Part shown: in pieces, positions 1 through 7,203 of the stretch
Numbering within the stretch: position 1 is the stretch's first letter
Layout: every line of letters starts with the position of its first letter
Position numbers and translations under genes: made by a program
Assembly (NCBI GenBank): GCA_002389785.1
Contig: DGQS01000014.1
Span: 1-9,083, forward strand
Length of the DNA stretch: 9,083 nt
Direction of reading: 5' to 3'
Source: Bacteroidetes bacterium UBA4408
GTDB lineage: Bacteria > Bacteroidota > Bacteroidia > UBA4408
The notes under the pieces: model-generated
What the model saw: only the letters and a program-made list of their open reading frames with translations
What the model was told of the DNA's origin: nothing
Database searches by the model: none

Positions 1-1538
1 TTTACAGGAGCATCCATACAATTAAAAGTATTGTTTGAAGGTAGCCCTAAAATGGAAACTATTGGCTGAGGATTTACAGTAACTTGAATGTGATTGGAAG
101 TTACTATCCCACACAAAGAGGTATTTGTAACATAATAGTCGCCTGTTAAATTTACCACTATAGATGAATTGGTAGTACCATCCAAGGCCCAAGTACCCCC
201 ACTCGTATTTCCACTCAAAGTGACACTACCTCCCAAACAAAAGGTGGTTGGTCCGCTTGCCGAAATAACAGCTGGCACAGGTGTTGGGTTAACAGTAACG
301 ATAATATGATTGGAATTCGCACTTCCACAAGTATTTGTTGTGGTTACATAATAGTCGCCACTAGTTGTAGCTGTTAAATTTTGTGCTGTACTTCCACCAA
401 CACTCCATACACCACCAAAGGTATTACCTGATAGTACAACGCTTGAACCCGAACAAATAGTAGTCGGGCCAAGTGCCGAAATTACGGCAGGAGTTGGTAA
501 AGGATTTACTGTAACGATTATATGATTAGATGTTACACTACCGCATGAATTGCTAGTGGTTACATAATAATCACCGCTGCTGGTTATGGTTTTCGTTGAA
601 GCCGTACCTCCGGTATTCCAGGCGCCACCTGCAGTATTTCCGGACAATACAACTGAACCTCCTTGACAAAATGTAGTGGGTCCAGACGCAGAAATAAAGG
701 CAGGTGTTGGTAATTGATTTACAGTAACAGTTTTTGTGGTGGAATGAATAAAACCACAGTAAACCGAAATTTCTTTACATCTATAAGTTCCAGATTGAGT
801 GGCCACATAGCTGGTTGAAGTAGCTCCAGGAATATCGACACTGTTTTTTTGCCATTGATAGGTTAAGCCAGCAGTTGCAGGAATTGTAAATGTTACACTT
901 CCGCCTTGACAAAATGTTAAGGCTCCGCTAGCTGTTATTGTTTTTTGTGTTGGAGGATTTTCAATGGTTATTGATAATGGATTAGAAGTACCAGTTCCAC
1001 AACCCAACGAAGCAACACAGGTATAAACCCCGGTTGTACTTGCACTATACGTAAAGGAATTAGCGCCAGGAATACTTACTCCATTTTTTTTCCATTGATA
1101 AAAATCATACAAATTCATTTGGACCAAATTCGAAGCATTTTCATCTAATGTTAAGGAAGTGCATGAGCCTGTTCCAAACTGTGATTCGATATAAATTAAA
1201 TTAGTTCGAATAGTTACACTCTGTGTAATAACAGTTTGTAATATTGGTGTAGTACTAGTGATAATTTCAGCAGTCCAAATTCCTGATTCCGGACTTTGTA
1301 AAACTGAACCTGTAAAGAAAGGTTGACTTGGAGGTAAAAAGTTGTTTTTATACCAGTTCACTGTTAGTCCGATTGGAGCCGGACTAATGGATAAACTGGT
1401 ATTATTGCTACCACAAATATCGGCAGGGCCATTAATAACAATTGAATACTGCGCTATTCCATTGAAATGAAAAGCACAAAGTATAAGAAAAACAGATATG
1501 GTCTTGTTTACATTGATAAGGCGAATTGTTGTTTTCAT
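1..1538 (-). CDS. Secreted Ig-like repeat protein, N-terminal part (cut by left window edge)
   Basis: An open frame of 512 complete codons runs from the ATG at 1538 to the left edge with no stop, so the C-terminus is missing. Residues 1-29 form a Sec signal peptide: basic start MKTTIRLINVNK, hydrophobic core ISVFLILCAF, cleavage likely in GIA-Q. Then come about three divergent Ig-like domains (roughly 31-105, 107-190, 190-270). The second and third carry the YQWKKNG / YQWQKNS strand and a paired-Cys pattern ending in GVYTCVA / GTYRCKE. Three closely related shorter repeats follow (about residues 272-486), each with a GPTTFC-like start, LSGNT, GDYYVT and a CG-SNHI end. Such Ig-like repeat proteins in Bacteroidota are usually cell-surface or exported T9SS cargo with a C-terminal sorting domain, but that end lies outside the window. 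An adhesin or matrix role is inference. It is divergent from the DinB gene. The start is chosen because the signal peptide begins directly there and an upstream -7-like box fits. Confidence 0.88.
   Translation of the reverse strand, partial: MKTTIRLINVNKTISVFLILCAFHFNGIAQYSIVINGPADICGSNNTSLSISPAPIGLTVNWYKNNFLPPSQPFFTGSVLQSPESGIWTAEIITSTTPILQTVITQSVTIRTNLIYIESQFGTGSCTSLTLDENASNLVQMNLYDFYQWKKNGVSIPGANSFTYSASTTGVYTCVASLGCGTGTSNPLSITIENPPTQKTITASGALTFCQGGSVTFTIPATAGLTYQWQKNSVDIPGATSTSYVATQSGTYRCKEISVYCGFIHSTTKTVTVNQLPTPAFISASGPTTFCQGGSVVLSGNTAGGAWNTGGTASTKTITSSGDYYVTTSNSCGSVTSNHIIVTVNPLPTPAVISALGPTTICSGSSVVLSGNTFGGVWSVGGSTAQNLTATTSGDYYVTTTNTCGSANSNHIIVTVNPTPVPAVISASGPTTFCLGGSVTLSGNTSGGTWALDGTTNSSIVVNLTGDYYVTNTSLCGIVTSNHIQVTVNPQPIVSILGLPSNNTFNCMDAPV
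79..723 (-). repeat. Three tandem Ig-like coding repeats of 213-216 bp
   Basis: Inside the left-edge gene, equivalent points (GTAAC on the plus strand, encoding the end of the VTV strand) recur at 79, 295, 511 and 724. This gives units of 216, 216 and 213 bp, or 72, 72 and 71 residues. Each unit encodes a start like ISAxGPTT followed by FC or IC, then GGSV or GSSV, LSGNT, a GG-x-W core, GDYYVT, a second Cys in CG, and SNHI-VTVNP. The units stay in one frame but have diverged clearly at the DNA level, so the array is an older expansion rather than a fresh duplication. It continues towards the left edge and may hold more copies beyond it. Confidence 0.85.
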
Positions 1539-1559
1539 TTTCTATGTAAATTATTAAGT

Positions 1560-1567
1560 CAAATTTA
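1560..1567 (-). promoter_or_regulatory. Candidate -7 box of the Ig-like protein gene
   Basis: The minus strand reads TAAATTTG, a full match to TAnnTTTG. It lies 21 bases before the ATG at 1538, a distance close to that of the two better promoters of this window (25 and 28 bases). No TTG lies 17-23 bases upstream, only TTTA-like sequence, so the -33 element is poor. It competes with the candidate at 1768-1799. Confidence 0.38.
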
Positions 1568-1767
1568 ATATGAATTACTACTAAAGATTTACCGTTAAAT
1601 AAGTTTTTACCTCACTTAAATGGCTTTATTTAACCATTAAAATAAGTTCTATTATTTTATTTATTTTGAGATTTTATTGATTGATTGAAATTGAAAAGTA
1701 GTAGTAAACTAAGTGAACATTAACTAGAATACATCCTGTATTATTTTTAATACTATTGTATTGAATT

Positions 1768-1799
1768 CAAAGTTAATCCGTATTAAAAAACCACTTCAA
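1768..1799 (-). promoter_or_regulatory. Candidate distal promoter, minus strand
   Basis: On the minus strand, TTG (1799-1797), a 21-base spacer and TAACTTTG (1775-1768) fit the Bacteroidota TTG / TAnnTTTG promoter pattern. Its -7 context TTCAAAGTTAAT (plus-strand reading, 1766-1777) is identical over 12 bases to that of the GlmU-like promoter at 3587-3598. If used, it would give the Ig-like gene a leader of more than 200 bases. It sits upstream of the DinB start but points away from it. Confidence 0.35.
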
Positions 1800-1838
1800 T
1801 ATTTACGATAAAACAACATTTTAACAAGGTAAAGTGAC

Positions 1839-2351
1839 ATGAAAATACCGGCAATTGTAAAACAGTATGACTTTAATTTATCATATGCGAAAGCATTGGT
1901 GCATGACGTTCCCGAATTGCTAATGACTCATACACCGGCAGCCGGTTTAGAAAATCATCCAGCCTTTACACTTGGACATTTATTGAGTGGAAGTGCGCTT
2001 TTGGCAGGAGATCTAGGTTTAGAAATGAACTTGCCTCCATCCTGGGTTTCACTTTTTGTGCGCAAAGGTCCCGGCGATCCACGTATGCCTGATTTAGATG
2101 TGGAATTATATCCTACAAAACTCGAATTGTTAACTGCTTTGGAAAGTCAGCACAATAGAGTAAAGCAAAAAATAAGTGAACTTAATGAGGAACAACTGCA
2201 AGCACCTTTTAAATGGCGTTTTTCAAATTATTTCCCTAGTGTATATGACTTGATAGTATTTATGTGTATCAATCACGAATCCATGCACCTAGGACAGTTA
2301 GCGGCATGGCGACGCGCCATGAATTTTCCTTCAGCCTTAGCGTTGATGTAG
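1839..2351 (+). CDS. DinB-superfamily protein
   Basis: The product is 170 residues, the usual size of a single DinB/YfiT-like four-helix-bundle protein. The family's metal-binding triad can be placed: H47 in FTLGHLL on the second helix, and H146 and H150 in NHESMHLGQL near the C-terminus, the classic HxxxH-x-GQ pattern. Between them is an amphipathic helix (about 93-118) rich in charged residues. Members are small metalloenzymes or thiol-dependent transferases, often of unknown substrate, and the name comes from DNA-damage-inducible Bacillus DinB; no role in DNA damage follows from the sequence. There is no signal peptide, so it should be cytoplasmic. It is divergent from the Ig-like gene and ends 33 bases before the convergent stop of the GlmU-like gene, so it appears monocistronic. 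The ATG is preceded by AAGGTAAAGTGAC, a weak ribosome-binding match as is usual in this phylum. Confidence 0.87.
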   Translation: MKIPAIVKQYDFNLSYAKALVHDVPELLMTHTPAAGLENHPAFTLGHLLSGSALLAGDLGLEMNLPPSWVSLFVRKGPGDPRMPDLDVELYPTKLELLTALESQHNRVKQKISELNEEQLQAPFKWRFSNYFPSVYDLIVFMCINHESMHLGQLAAWRRAMNFPSALALM

Positions 2352-2384
2352 TTTTTTAAGCGAAAAAAGAAAATATGTTAGGAT

Positions 2385-3563
2385 CTACTTCTTCAGTTTA
2401 AAGAGGTAATTCATGATTTTTTTTTCGGGTTCATCAAAGGTTAGTCCTCTTCGTTGATACACACGTTCGGCTAATTCAATGGCTTTATCTAGATCAAAAA
2501 TATCGGTATCGTTTACACCACCCCAAGTGAATGAAGGGATAAATTTATCAGGGAAACCAGCTCCAAATACATTGGCTGAAACACCCACTACGGTCCCTGT
2601 ATTAAACATCGTATTAATGCCGCATTTACTGTGATCGCCCATAATTAAGCCACAAAACTGCAAACCGGTATCAACGTATTTTTTTGCCGGATAATTATAC
2701 AATTGTACTTTAGAATAATTGTTCTTTAGGTTTGAATTATTGGTATCGGCTCCCAGGTTACACCATTCGCCAATCACAGAATTCCCTAAGAATCCATCAT
2801 GTGCTTTATTGCTGTAGCCTAAAATAACTGAATTGCTGATTTCACCACCAACTTTGCAATTTGGGCCAATAGTGGTAGCTCCGTAAACTTTTGCTCCCAT
2901 TTTTAAAGTTGAATGCTCGCACAAAGCAAATGGACCTCTGATCAATGAACCTTCCATAACTTCTGCATCGGCAGCAATGTATATTGGACCTTCGCTAGCG
3001 TTTAATACCGAACATTCCACGGTTGCGCCTTCTTCAATAAATATCCAATCTGGATTCAAAAATTTATTGCTACGACTAATCGATTTTGTTTTACGTCCTG
3101 CAGTGAGTACAATAAAATCTTGTAAAATAGCCTCTGCATTTTTAGTAAATATTTCCCATACATGGTTAATTTTAAAAAAAGCACCATCAAAAGGAACTAC
3201 GTTTTTGTGCTTTTTTATACTAAATTTTGAAAACACAAATTTCGAAGCACCATTGTTAATCGCTAGTAATGTTTCATTGTTAACAAGCGCCTCGCCTTCC
3301 TTTAACTCTGCTATTTTACTAATAAGTTCAGCATTTGGACAGAGCGATCCATTTATAAAAACGTTATCTTCTGATTCGCTCATGCGCAAGGGAAAATTCA
3401 GTGAAAGGTATTCCTTGCTAACAAAAGAGGTTTGAACTCCTAGCGCTTTTTCCCACTTTTCGCGAATAGTAAGTATTCCAACACGAATATCTGCAACAGG
3501 TCGTGTAAAGGTAAGTGGCAATAATTGCTCGTTAGTTTTATCGTCAAAAAATATAAAGTTCAT
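2385..3563 (-). CDS. GlmU-like sugar nucleotidyltransferase / acyltransferase (Bacteroidetes type)
   Basis: This 392-residue protein matches the Bacteroidetes GlmU-like family in length and architecture. The N-terminal half (about 1-180) has the family's opening MNFIFFDD and the LTFTRPVADIRVGILTIREK block (residues 17-36), equivalent to the nucleotide-binding region of sugar-1-phosphate nucleotidyltransferases. The C-terminal half (about 190-345) is a left-handed beta-helix with imperfect hexapeptides (IYIAADAEV, SLIRGPF, KVYGATTIGPNCKVGG, SVILGYSNKAHDGFLGNSVIG). It includes the NLGADTNNSNLKNNYSKV segment (269-286), typical of the acetyltransferase half. The likely role is making a UDP- or dTDP-activated (acetylated) sugar for envelope polymers. 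Whether it is the organism's true UDP-GlcNAc pyrophosphorylase cannot be told here, so no gene symbol is given. It is cytoplasmic, with no signal peptide. It lies downstream of L31 in the same direction but behind a terminator and a promoter of its own. Confidence 0.87.
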   Translation of the reverse strand: MNFIFFDDKTNEQLLPLTFTRPVADIRVGILTIREKWEKALGVQTSFVSKEYLSLNFPLRMSESEDNVFINGSLCPNAELISKIAELKEGEALVNNETLLAINNGASKFVFSKFSIKKHKNVVPFDGAFFKINHVWEIFTKNAEAILQDFIVLTAGRKTKSISRSNKFLNPDWIFIEEGATVECSVLNASEGPIYIAADAEVMEGSLIRGPFALCEHSTLKMGAKVYGATTIGPNCKVGGEISNSVILGYSNKAHDGFLGNSVIGEWCNLGADTNNSNLKNNYSKVQLYNYPAKKYVDTGLQFCGLIMGDHSKCGINTMFNTGTVVGVSANVFGAGFPDKFIPSFTWGGVNDTDIFDLDKAIELAERVYQRRGLTFDEPEKKIMNYLFKLKK

Positions 3564-3588
3564 GATTAAATGGCTTAGGTTTAAGGTT

Positions 3589-3617
3589 CAAAGTTAATGC
3601 AAAAAAAAACCTCCCAA
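3589..3617 (-). promoter_or_regulatory. Probable promoter of the GlmU-like gene
   Basis: On the minus strand, TTG (3617-3615), an 18-base spacer and TAACTTTG (3596-3589) match the Bacteroidota -33/-7 pattern. The -7 box ends 25 bases before the ATG at 3563, giving a short leader. The -33 element and most of the spacer lie within the hairpin and T-tract of the L31 terminator, so the two signals share the same bases. Confidence 0.6.
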
Positions 3618-3639
3618 CCCAAGGGCGGAAGGTTTTTTT
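3601..3639 (-). terminator. Rho-independent terminator of the L31 gene
   Basis: On the minus strand the AACCTTCCGCCC arm pairs with GGTTGGGAGGTT around a three-base TTG loop, followed by nine T. It begins 16 bases after the L31 stop. Two positions (3613/3629 and 3616/3626) pair as G-U in the minus-strand RNA but would be A-C mismatches in the plus-strand RNA. This favours termination of L31 transcription. A-tract and T-tract flank both sides (3603-3609 with 3633-3639), so some activity in the other direction is possible. Confidence 0.85.
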
Positions 3640-3654
3640 AGTAAATGGTTATAA

Positions 3655-3918
3655 CTATTTTGATTCAGCAGTTTCTTTTTTGCTGTAACGATTTCGGAAT
3701 TTATCCACACGACCTGCAGTATCCACCAATTTAATTTTTCCGGTGTAATACGGATGCGAAGTATGAGAAATCTCTAACTTAACAAGAGGGTATTCAACTC
3801 CGTCGATAGTAATAGTATCCTTAGTTTCAGCGGTTGATTTAGTGATAAAAGTATACTCGTTTGACATATCTTTAAAAGCTACTAAACGGTAGTTTTCAGG
3901 ATGTAAATTGCTTTTCAT
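3655..3918 (-). CDS. rpmE2: Type B 50S ribosomal protein L31
   Basis: The product is 87 residues, normal for type B L31. The family's signature blocks are present: HPENYRLVAFKDMSN (6-20), the PLVKLEISHTSHPYYTGK stretch (44-61) and DTAGRVDKFRNRY (66-78). There is no cysteine, so the zinc-binding knuckle of type A L31 is absent, as expected for the zinc-independent form. It is a component of the large ribosomal subunit at the intersubunit bridge near 5S rRNA. In Proteobacteria the type B copy is commonly a zinc-starvation backup, whereas in Bacteroidota it is generally the main L31, so zinc control should not be assumed. The gene has a near-consensus promoter directly upstream and a strong terminator directly downstream, so it is probably a single-gene transcript. 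The start at 3918 gives the canonical N-terminus. Confidence 0.97.
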   Translation of the reverse strand: MKSNLHPENYRLVAFKDMSNEYTFITKSTAETKDTITIDGVEYPLVKLEISHTSHPYYTGKIKLVDTAGRVDKFRNRYSKKETAESK

Positions 3919-3946
3919 TTTATTCTTCTTTAATTTTTTGGAGGCG

Positions 3947-3977
3947 CAAATTTAAGGATTATGTTCAATTGAACAAA
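3947..3977 (-). promoter_or_regulatory. Promoter of the L31 gene, near-perfect Bacteroidota consensus
   Basis: The minus strand reads TTTG (3977-3974), a 19-base spacer and TAAATTTG (3954-3947). This equals the TTTG-N19-TAnnTTTG promoter pattern described for the Bacteroidota primary sigma factor. The -7 box ends 28 bases before the L31 ATG, giving a leader of about 20-25 bases. It is the clearest promoter in the window and fits strong expression of a ribosomal protein. Confidence 0.78.
3963..3974. promoter_or_regulatory. 12-bp perfect palindrome inside the L31 promoter
   Basis: GTTCAATTGAAC is a perfect palindrome that covers the last base of the -33 TTTG and the adjacent spacer of the L31 promoter. 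In that position a bound dimeric regulator would block RNA polymerase. An AT-rich 12-bp palindrome can arise by chance in a few kilobases, so an operator is only a possibility. Confidence 0.3.
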
Positions 3978-4079
3978 TTTTTAAGCAATATTAATTTATC
4001 CAATGCGCATTGTAGCCAGCTACCTATTTTATCATTCATCTATTAAAATAGAATTACAAAAAATCATCTAATTGAAGTA

Positions 4080-4110
4080 TTGCGCGGTGTACAGCACTTA
4101 AACAATTTTG
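4080..4110 (+). promoter_or_regulatory. Candidate promoter of the secreted hydrolase gene
   Basis: TTG (4080-4082), a 20-base spacer and CAATTTTG (4103-4110) match the Bacteroidota pattern at all positions except the first base of the -7 box. Transcription would begin near 4115, downstream of the in-frame TTG at 4108. This supports translation from the ATG at 4153 and a leader of about 35-40 bases. Confidence 0.4.
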
Positions 4111-4152
4111 CTGCATCAAATTTTTCAATACAAATTCAAAATTTCAAGAACA

Positions 4153-7134
4153 ATGAAAAAAGAAGCACAGTTTGGTTTTGTTAAAAAGCAAGTTTATAAA
4201 ATTTTACACAGTAGTTATGCTTTTATACTGTTTTTCAGTTTACAACCGTTGCTCAGTAAGGCACAAGACCCAGGGACAATAGCCTTAAACAAACAATTAA
4301 GGCATTTATTCTCCGGGGTTCATCCACCGGTCCCCGGAAAATTGTTTTTGTATGAATTGTCGGCTAAGTCAACACCTGCTTATTATTGGCAAACTCAATG
4401 CAGCACAACCTTGGATAAAGACAATTGGTTTGAATTATATCAGGAACTGTATCACAGCGCCTTTGATACTACCCTATTGCAATACCCTGATACACTTTAT
4501 TCTCGATTTCTTCGAACCGAGAAACAGGTTATTCCAATGCACATTCTAAACTACGATTATTATTCGTTACAAGATGATGCAATGAGCAGCAATAAGTACT
4601 TTGAGTTTAATTTAAAAGATACCGTTTTAAAGGATAAAATAAAGCGTGAAAACCCTTATCTTAAAAACAGTATTTTTGCAGCTGCACCCCTAGATGAATC
4701 GTACGATTACTCGAATCCAACCTTTCGAATCAGCCCATCCTTCATATTTACAGATGTATACAATTCGAGTCATTTTATGAACGATCATACCGCATATTTA
4801 AAAATCGATTTTGATGATGGGAATGGCTATGTTGCGATTGATCCAACAACTGATTTTGATTATCAGGCTAATTACCCCAGTGCAGGAATAAAAATCATTA
4901 AAACAAAAATAGAAGATGAAAGTGGCCAACAAATATGCTATTCCCAATCTAAAATTAAAATAAACTCTGCAACGGTGGCTCCTGCACCATCTTTCACCTT
5001 TGATTTACCTGGAATTTCAGCTTCCATGTTTGGGCCTTGCAATACAAGTTCCACCATGAATGGAAAAGTTGTGATCTATTTATCTGGCTATGATCCAATG
5101 GACATGAACCTTACCAATTCAAAATTTGGGAGAAGTGCCATCGATATTTATGCATCCATGATTCAGCAAAATGAGTTAGTACAATTACGAAATTTGGGAT
5201 ACAGTTTTTTGGTTGTAGATTGGAAAAACAGTAGAATTGATATGCGCTATAATGCACTTTACTTAGTGAATTTAATCGAAAATTTAAAGTGCAACCTAAG
5301 TAAGAATGCACAACAATTCGTAATAATGGGCGAAAGTATGGGAGGATTAGTTGCACGCTTTGCTTTGAGTTATATGGAATCGGATGAGTATAAAAACTCT
5401 AATTTGAATCCATTTTTTGTTGAGAATGGCAATGCATTAAATGCCAATTACATTGAAACACATCCTGAAATAATTACATTAAACTCAACTTGGTTATGCA
5501 ATCGCAATAAGGAACACAATACCCGATTGTTGATTACACTTGATACACCCAATCAAGGAGCCAATTTACCTTTGTCGCTACAATCGCTGTATCGGCAAAT
5601 AGATGGAGTATTAAAATTCTTACCCTTTGGTATCCAAATGAGTATACAAGCCAAAGCTCAAAATGTTGGACTTGATGGAATGGCGGCCAAGCAAATGTTA
5701 ATTTACCATGTTGACAATCGAGCCGGAGTAACCTATACTTCGGCACCACAAAAAGACTTATTTTTTGGACAATTAAGGACGATGGGAAATTATCCACAAA
5801 AGTGCAAACTAGTAGCTTTGAGTAACGGTTCGCTTAGCGGAATTGGTCAACAAAACCCCTACTCTGCTTCGATGCGATCAGCAGGTGATTTATTAGTAGG
5901 CATAAATTATAAAAAATCGCTTCGAATCTTTGGAAAAACCCTACCTTTATTTAACTGCGTTGCAAATCTTAAAACAAACCCAAATGGGTTAGGCGATTTC
6001 CTAAATGTTTCCATGGGATTTTACCTTAATTTACCGGCATTGTCGTGGTTTAGTATTGACTTTGCATCTTTATACATTCCTCTGTTATCAAACCATTCAG
6101 AACATTCAAATGTAGTTTCCTATTGCGCCGCAGCAGGTGGATTTAGCAGTATTACTGATCACGAACCCGGAGATGGTGGTTTTTTTGATAAATCATGGGT
6201 ACATTCAGATGGATATCGATTTAATTTTGTTCCCTTGCAATCAGCCCTCGATTATGGACAATTAGGTGTTCAGCCCTTGCTTGGTACTGATATTGAAGCA
6301 TTGCCTATTCAAAGTAAATTGGCAGCTACTCCATATTCGGTTATTATTGGAAATCCGGGCCACACCCCTACGGCTAATACTGCACATTTAGGATATCGGA
6401 ATCCTTACATATATAACAGTTCCATCAGCATTCCAACAGGTCAAATTAATGATAAACATTATTTCTCCTGCACGAATGAAGGAAATGGATACAGAACCCT
6501 TATAGGTCTTGAAATAGGTGACGAAGAATTGTACCTTGAAAATTGCTCTTTGAATTGGCATTCCGGTTTTCAAGCTGAGTTTGATATACATGTAAACGAA
6601 CGAAATAGGCATTATGAATATCCTTCGTATTTGAATTTCAACTTTAATGTACCCGGTGTTTATTCAAAAGAAGAACCCTTTGTTGTTATGCCAAATGCAT
6701 TTGCAGATTTTTACTGCAACAGCAATAATGCTGCAACTGGTATTGGTTTAAGTTATTCCTCACCACATTCGTCAAATTATCAATTAATAGATGGGCAATT
6801 AAACAGGTGTTGTTATAATTTTAAATCGAATCGAACAGTAAATCAACAAACGAAATCAACTGAATTCATTCACACAAAATCACGGGTAATACCTAATCCG
6901 AGCAGCAACCATAAAGTAAAGCTTGAATTTGGGCCTGTGTTTTCAACAAATTGTGAAGTAAAAATAGTAGATGTGATGGGCAATAGTATAGTATCTAAAA
7001 AAATAAGTACTACCGAAGTGGAACAAAGATACCTATTGCTCGATTTATCGATTTTCCACTTGCAAAAAGGTGTTTATTTTTTGCAGCTTCAAGAAAACTC
7101 AAAAACAGAATTAGTAAAACTTGTACTTATTTAA
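4153..7134 (+). CDS. Secreted alpha/beta hydrolase (lipase/esterase-like) with T9SS sorting domain
   Basis: The product is 993 residues. The ATG at 4153 is chosen over an in-frame TTG at 4108 because the signal peptide starts properly there: a lysine-rich N-terminus, the core YAFILFFSLQPLL, and cleavage after SKA (about residue 37). A stretch of about 270 residues with no recognised domain follows. The hydrolase core begins near KVVIYLSGYDPMD (about 305). The nucleophile elbow is GESMGG with Ser395, then LLITLDTPNQGANLP (about 459-473), the TPNQG element typical of lipase and PGAP1-like hydrolases. An Asp/His-rich block DHEPGDGGFFDKSWVHSDGY (669-688) and the FVPLQSALD motif follow, the latter seen in related Bacteroidota proteins. 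Candidate acid and His partners lie in these blocks but cannot be assigned firmly. The last ~85 residues are a type A T9SS sorting domain: VIPNPSSN, then VKIVDVMGN, then GVYFLQL and VKLVLI at the end. The protein should therefore be exported through the Sec and T9SS routes and released or anchored at the surface. The substrate is unknown; an ester or lipid is likely. Confidence 0.86.
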   Translation: MKKEAQFGFVKKQVYKILHSSYAFILFFSLQPLLSKAQDPGTIALNKQLRHLFSGVHPPVPGKLFLYELSAKSTPAYYWQTQCSTTLDKDNWFELYQELYHSAFDTTLLQYPDTLYSRFLRTEKQVIPMHILNYDYYSLQDDAMSSNKYFEFNLKDTVLKDKIKRENPYLKNSIFAAAPLDESYDYSNPTFRISPSFIFTDVYNSSHFMNDHTAYLKIDFDDGNGYVAIDPTTDFDYQANYPSAGIKIIKTKIEDESGQQICYSQSKIKINSATVAPAPSFTFDLPGISASMFGPCNTSSTMNGKVVIYLSGYDPMDMNLTNSKFGRSAIDIYASMIQQNELVQLRNLGYSFLVVDWKNSRIDMRYNALYLVNLIENLKCNLSKNAQQFVIMGESMGGLVARFALSYMESDEYKNSNLNPFFVENGNALNANYIETHPEIITLNSTWLCNRNKEHNTRLLITLDTPNQGANLPLSLQSLYRQIDGVLKFLPFGIQMSIQAKAQNVGLDGMAAKQMLIYHVDNRAGVTYTSAPQKDLFFGQLRTMGNYPQKCKLVALSNGSLSGIGQQNPYSASMRSAGDLLVGINYKKSLRIFGKTLPLFNCVANLKTNPNGLGDFLNVSMGFYLNLPALSWFSIDFASLYIPLLSNHSEHSNVVSYCAAAGGFSSITDHEPGDGGFFDKSWVHSDGYRFNFVPLQSALDYGQLGVQPLLGTDIEALPIQSKLAATPYSVIIGNPGHTPTANTAHLGYRNPYIYNSSISIPTGQINDKHYFSCTNEGNGYRTLIGLEIGDEELYLENCSLNWHSGFQAEFDIHVNERNRHYEYPSYLNFNFNVPGVYSKEEPFVVMPNAFADFYCNSNNAATGIGLSYSSPHSSNYQLIDGQLNRCCYNFKSNRTVNQQTKSTEFIHTKSRVIPNPSSNHKVKLEFGPVFSTNCEVKIVDVMGNSIVSKKISTTEVEQRYLLLDLSIFHLQKGVYFLQLQENSKTELVKLVLI

Positions 7135-7203
7135 AAAAATGAATATTTTAGTTCTGAGATAAATCCATCACAGAGCATATTTTAAAATCAAAATTTAGAA
7201 AAT

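Larger units (their letters stand above)
1539..1838. other. Divergent intergenic region, 300 bp
   Basis: This very AT-rich region separates the minus-strand Ig-like gene from the plus-strand DinB gene. It holds two matches to the Bacteroidota -7 pattern TAnnTTTG on the minus strand (1560-1567 and 1768-1775). It also has an imperfect inverted repeat at 1616-1641 (TTAAATGG against CCATTAAA, 7 of 8 paired). No plausible small gene is visible. For DinB the best plus-strand -7-like match is TACTATTG at 1751-1758 (7 of 8), which lacks a TTG at the right distance, so no DinB promoter is called. Confidence 0.6.

Noticed and set aside
79..723. Possible CRISPR array or satellite from regularly spaced repeats
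   Set aside because: The units are over 200 bp, in frame, and encode Ig-like domains; there are no short identical repeats with unique spacers.
1616..1641. Imperfect inverted repeat in the divergent region
   Set aside because: 7 of 8 paired with a 10-base loop in very AT-rich DNA; likely chance.
1839..2351. DinB protein as evidence for an SOS or defence locus
   Set aside because: The DinB superfamily is broad, and no other repair or defence gene and no LexA-like site is visible nearby.
2352..2368. TTTTTT-AAGCG-AAAAAA inverted repeat between the convergent DinB and GlmU-like genes
   Set aside because: A six-pair stem made only of A and T is too weak to call a terminator, although its place between convergent genes fits one.
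2977..3435. Plus-strand open frame of 152 codons
   Set aside because: It lies wholly inside the GlmU-like gene on the opposite strand, matches no family I know, and the minus-strand frame encodes clear beta-helix motifs.
5111..5797. Minus-strand open frames (5111-5356, 5534-5797) inside the hydrolase gene
   Set aside because: Antisense shadows of a frame that carries the GESMGG and TPNQG motifs; no start context or family resemblance.
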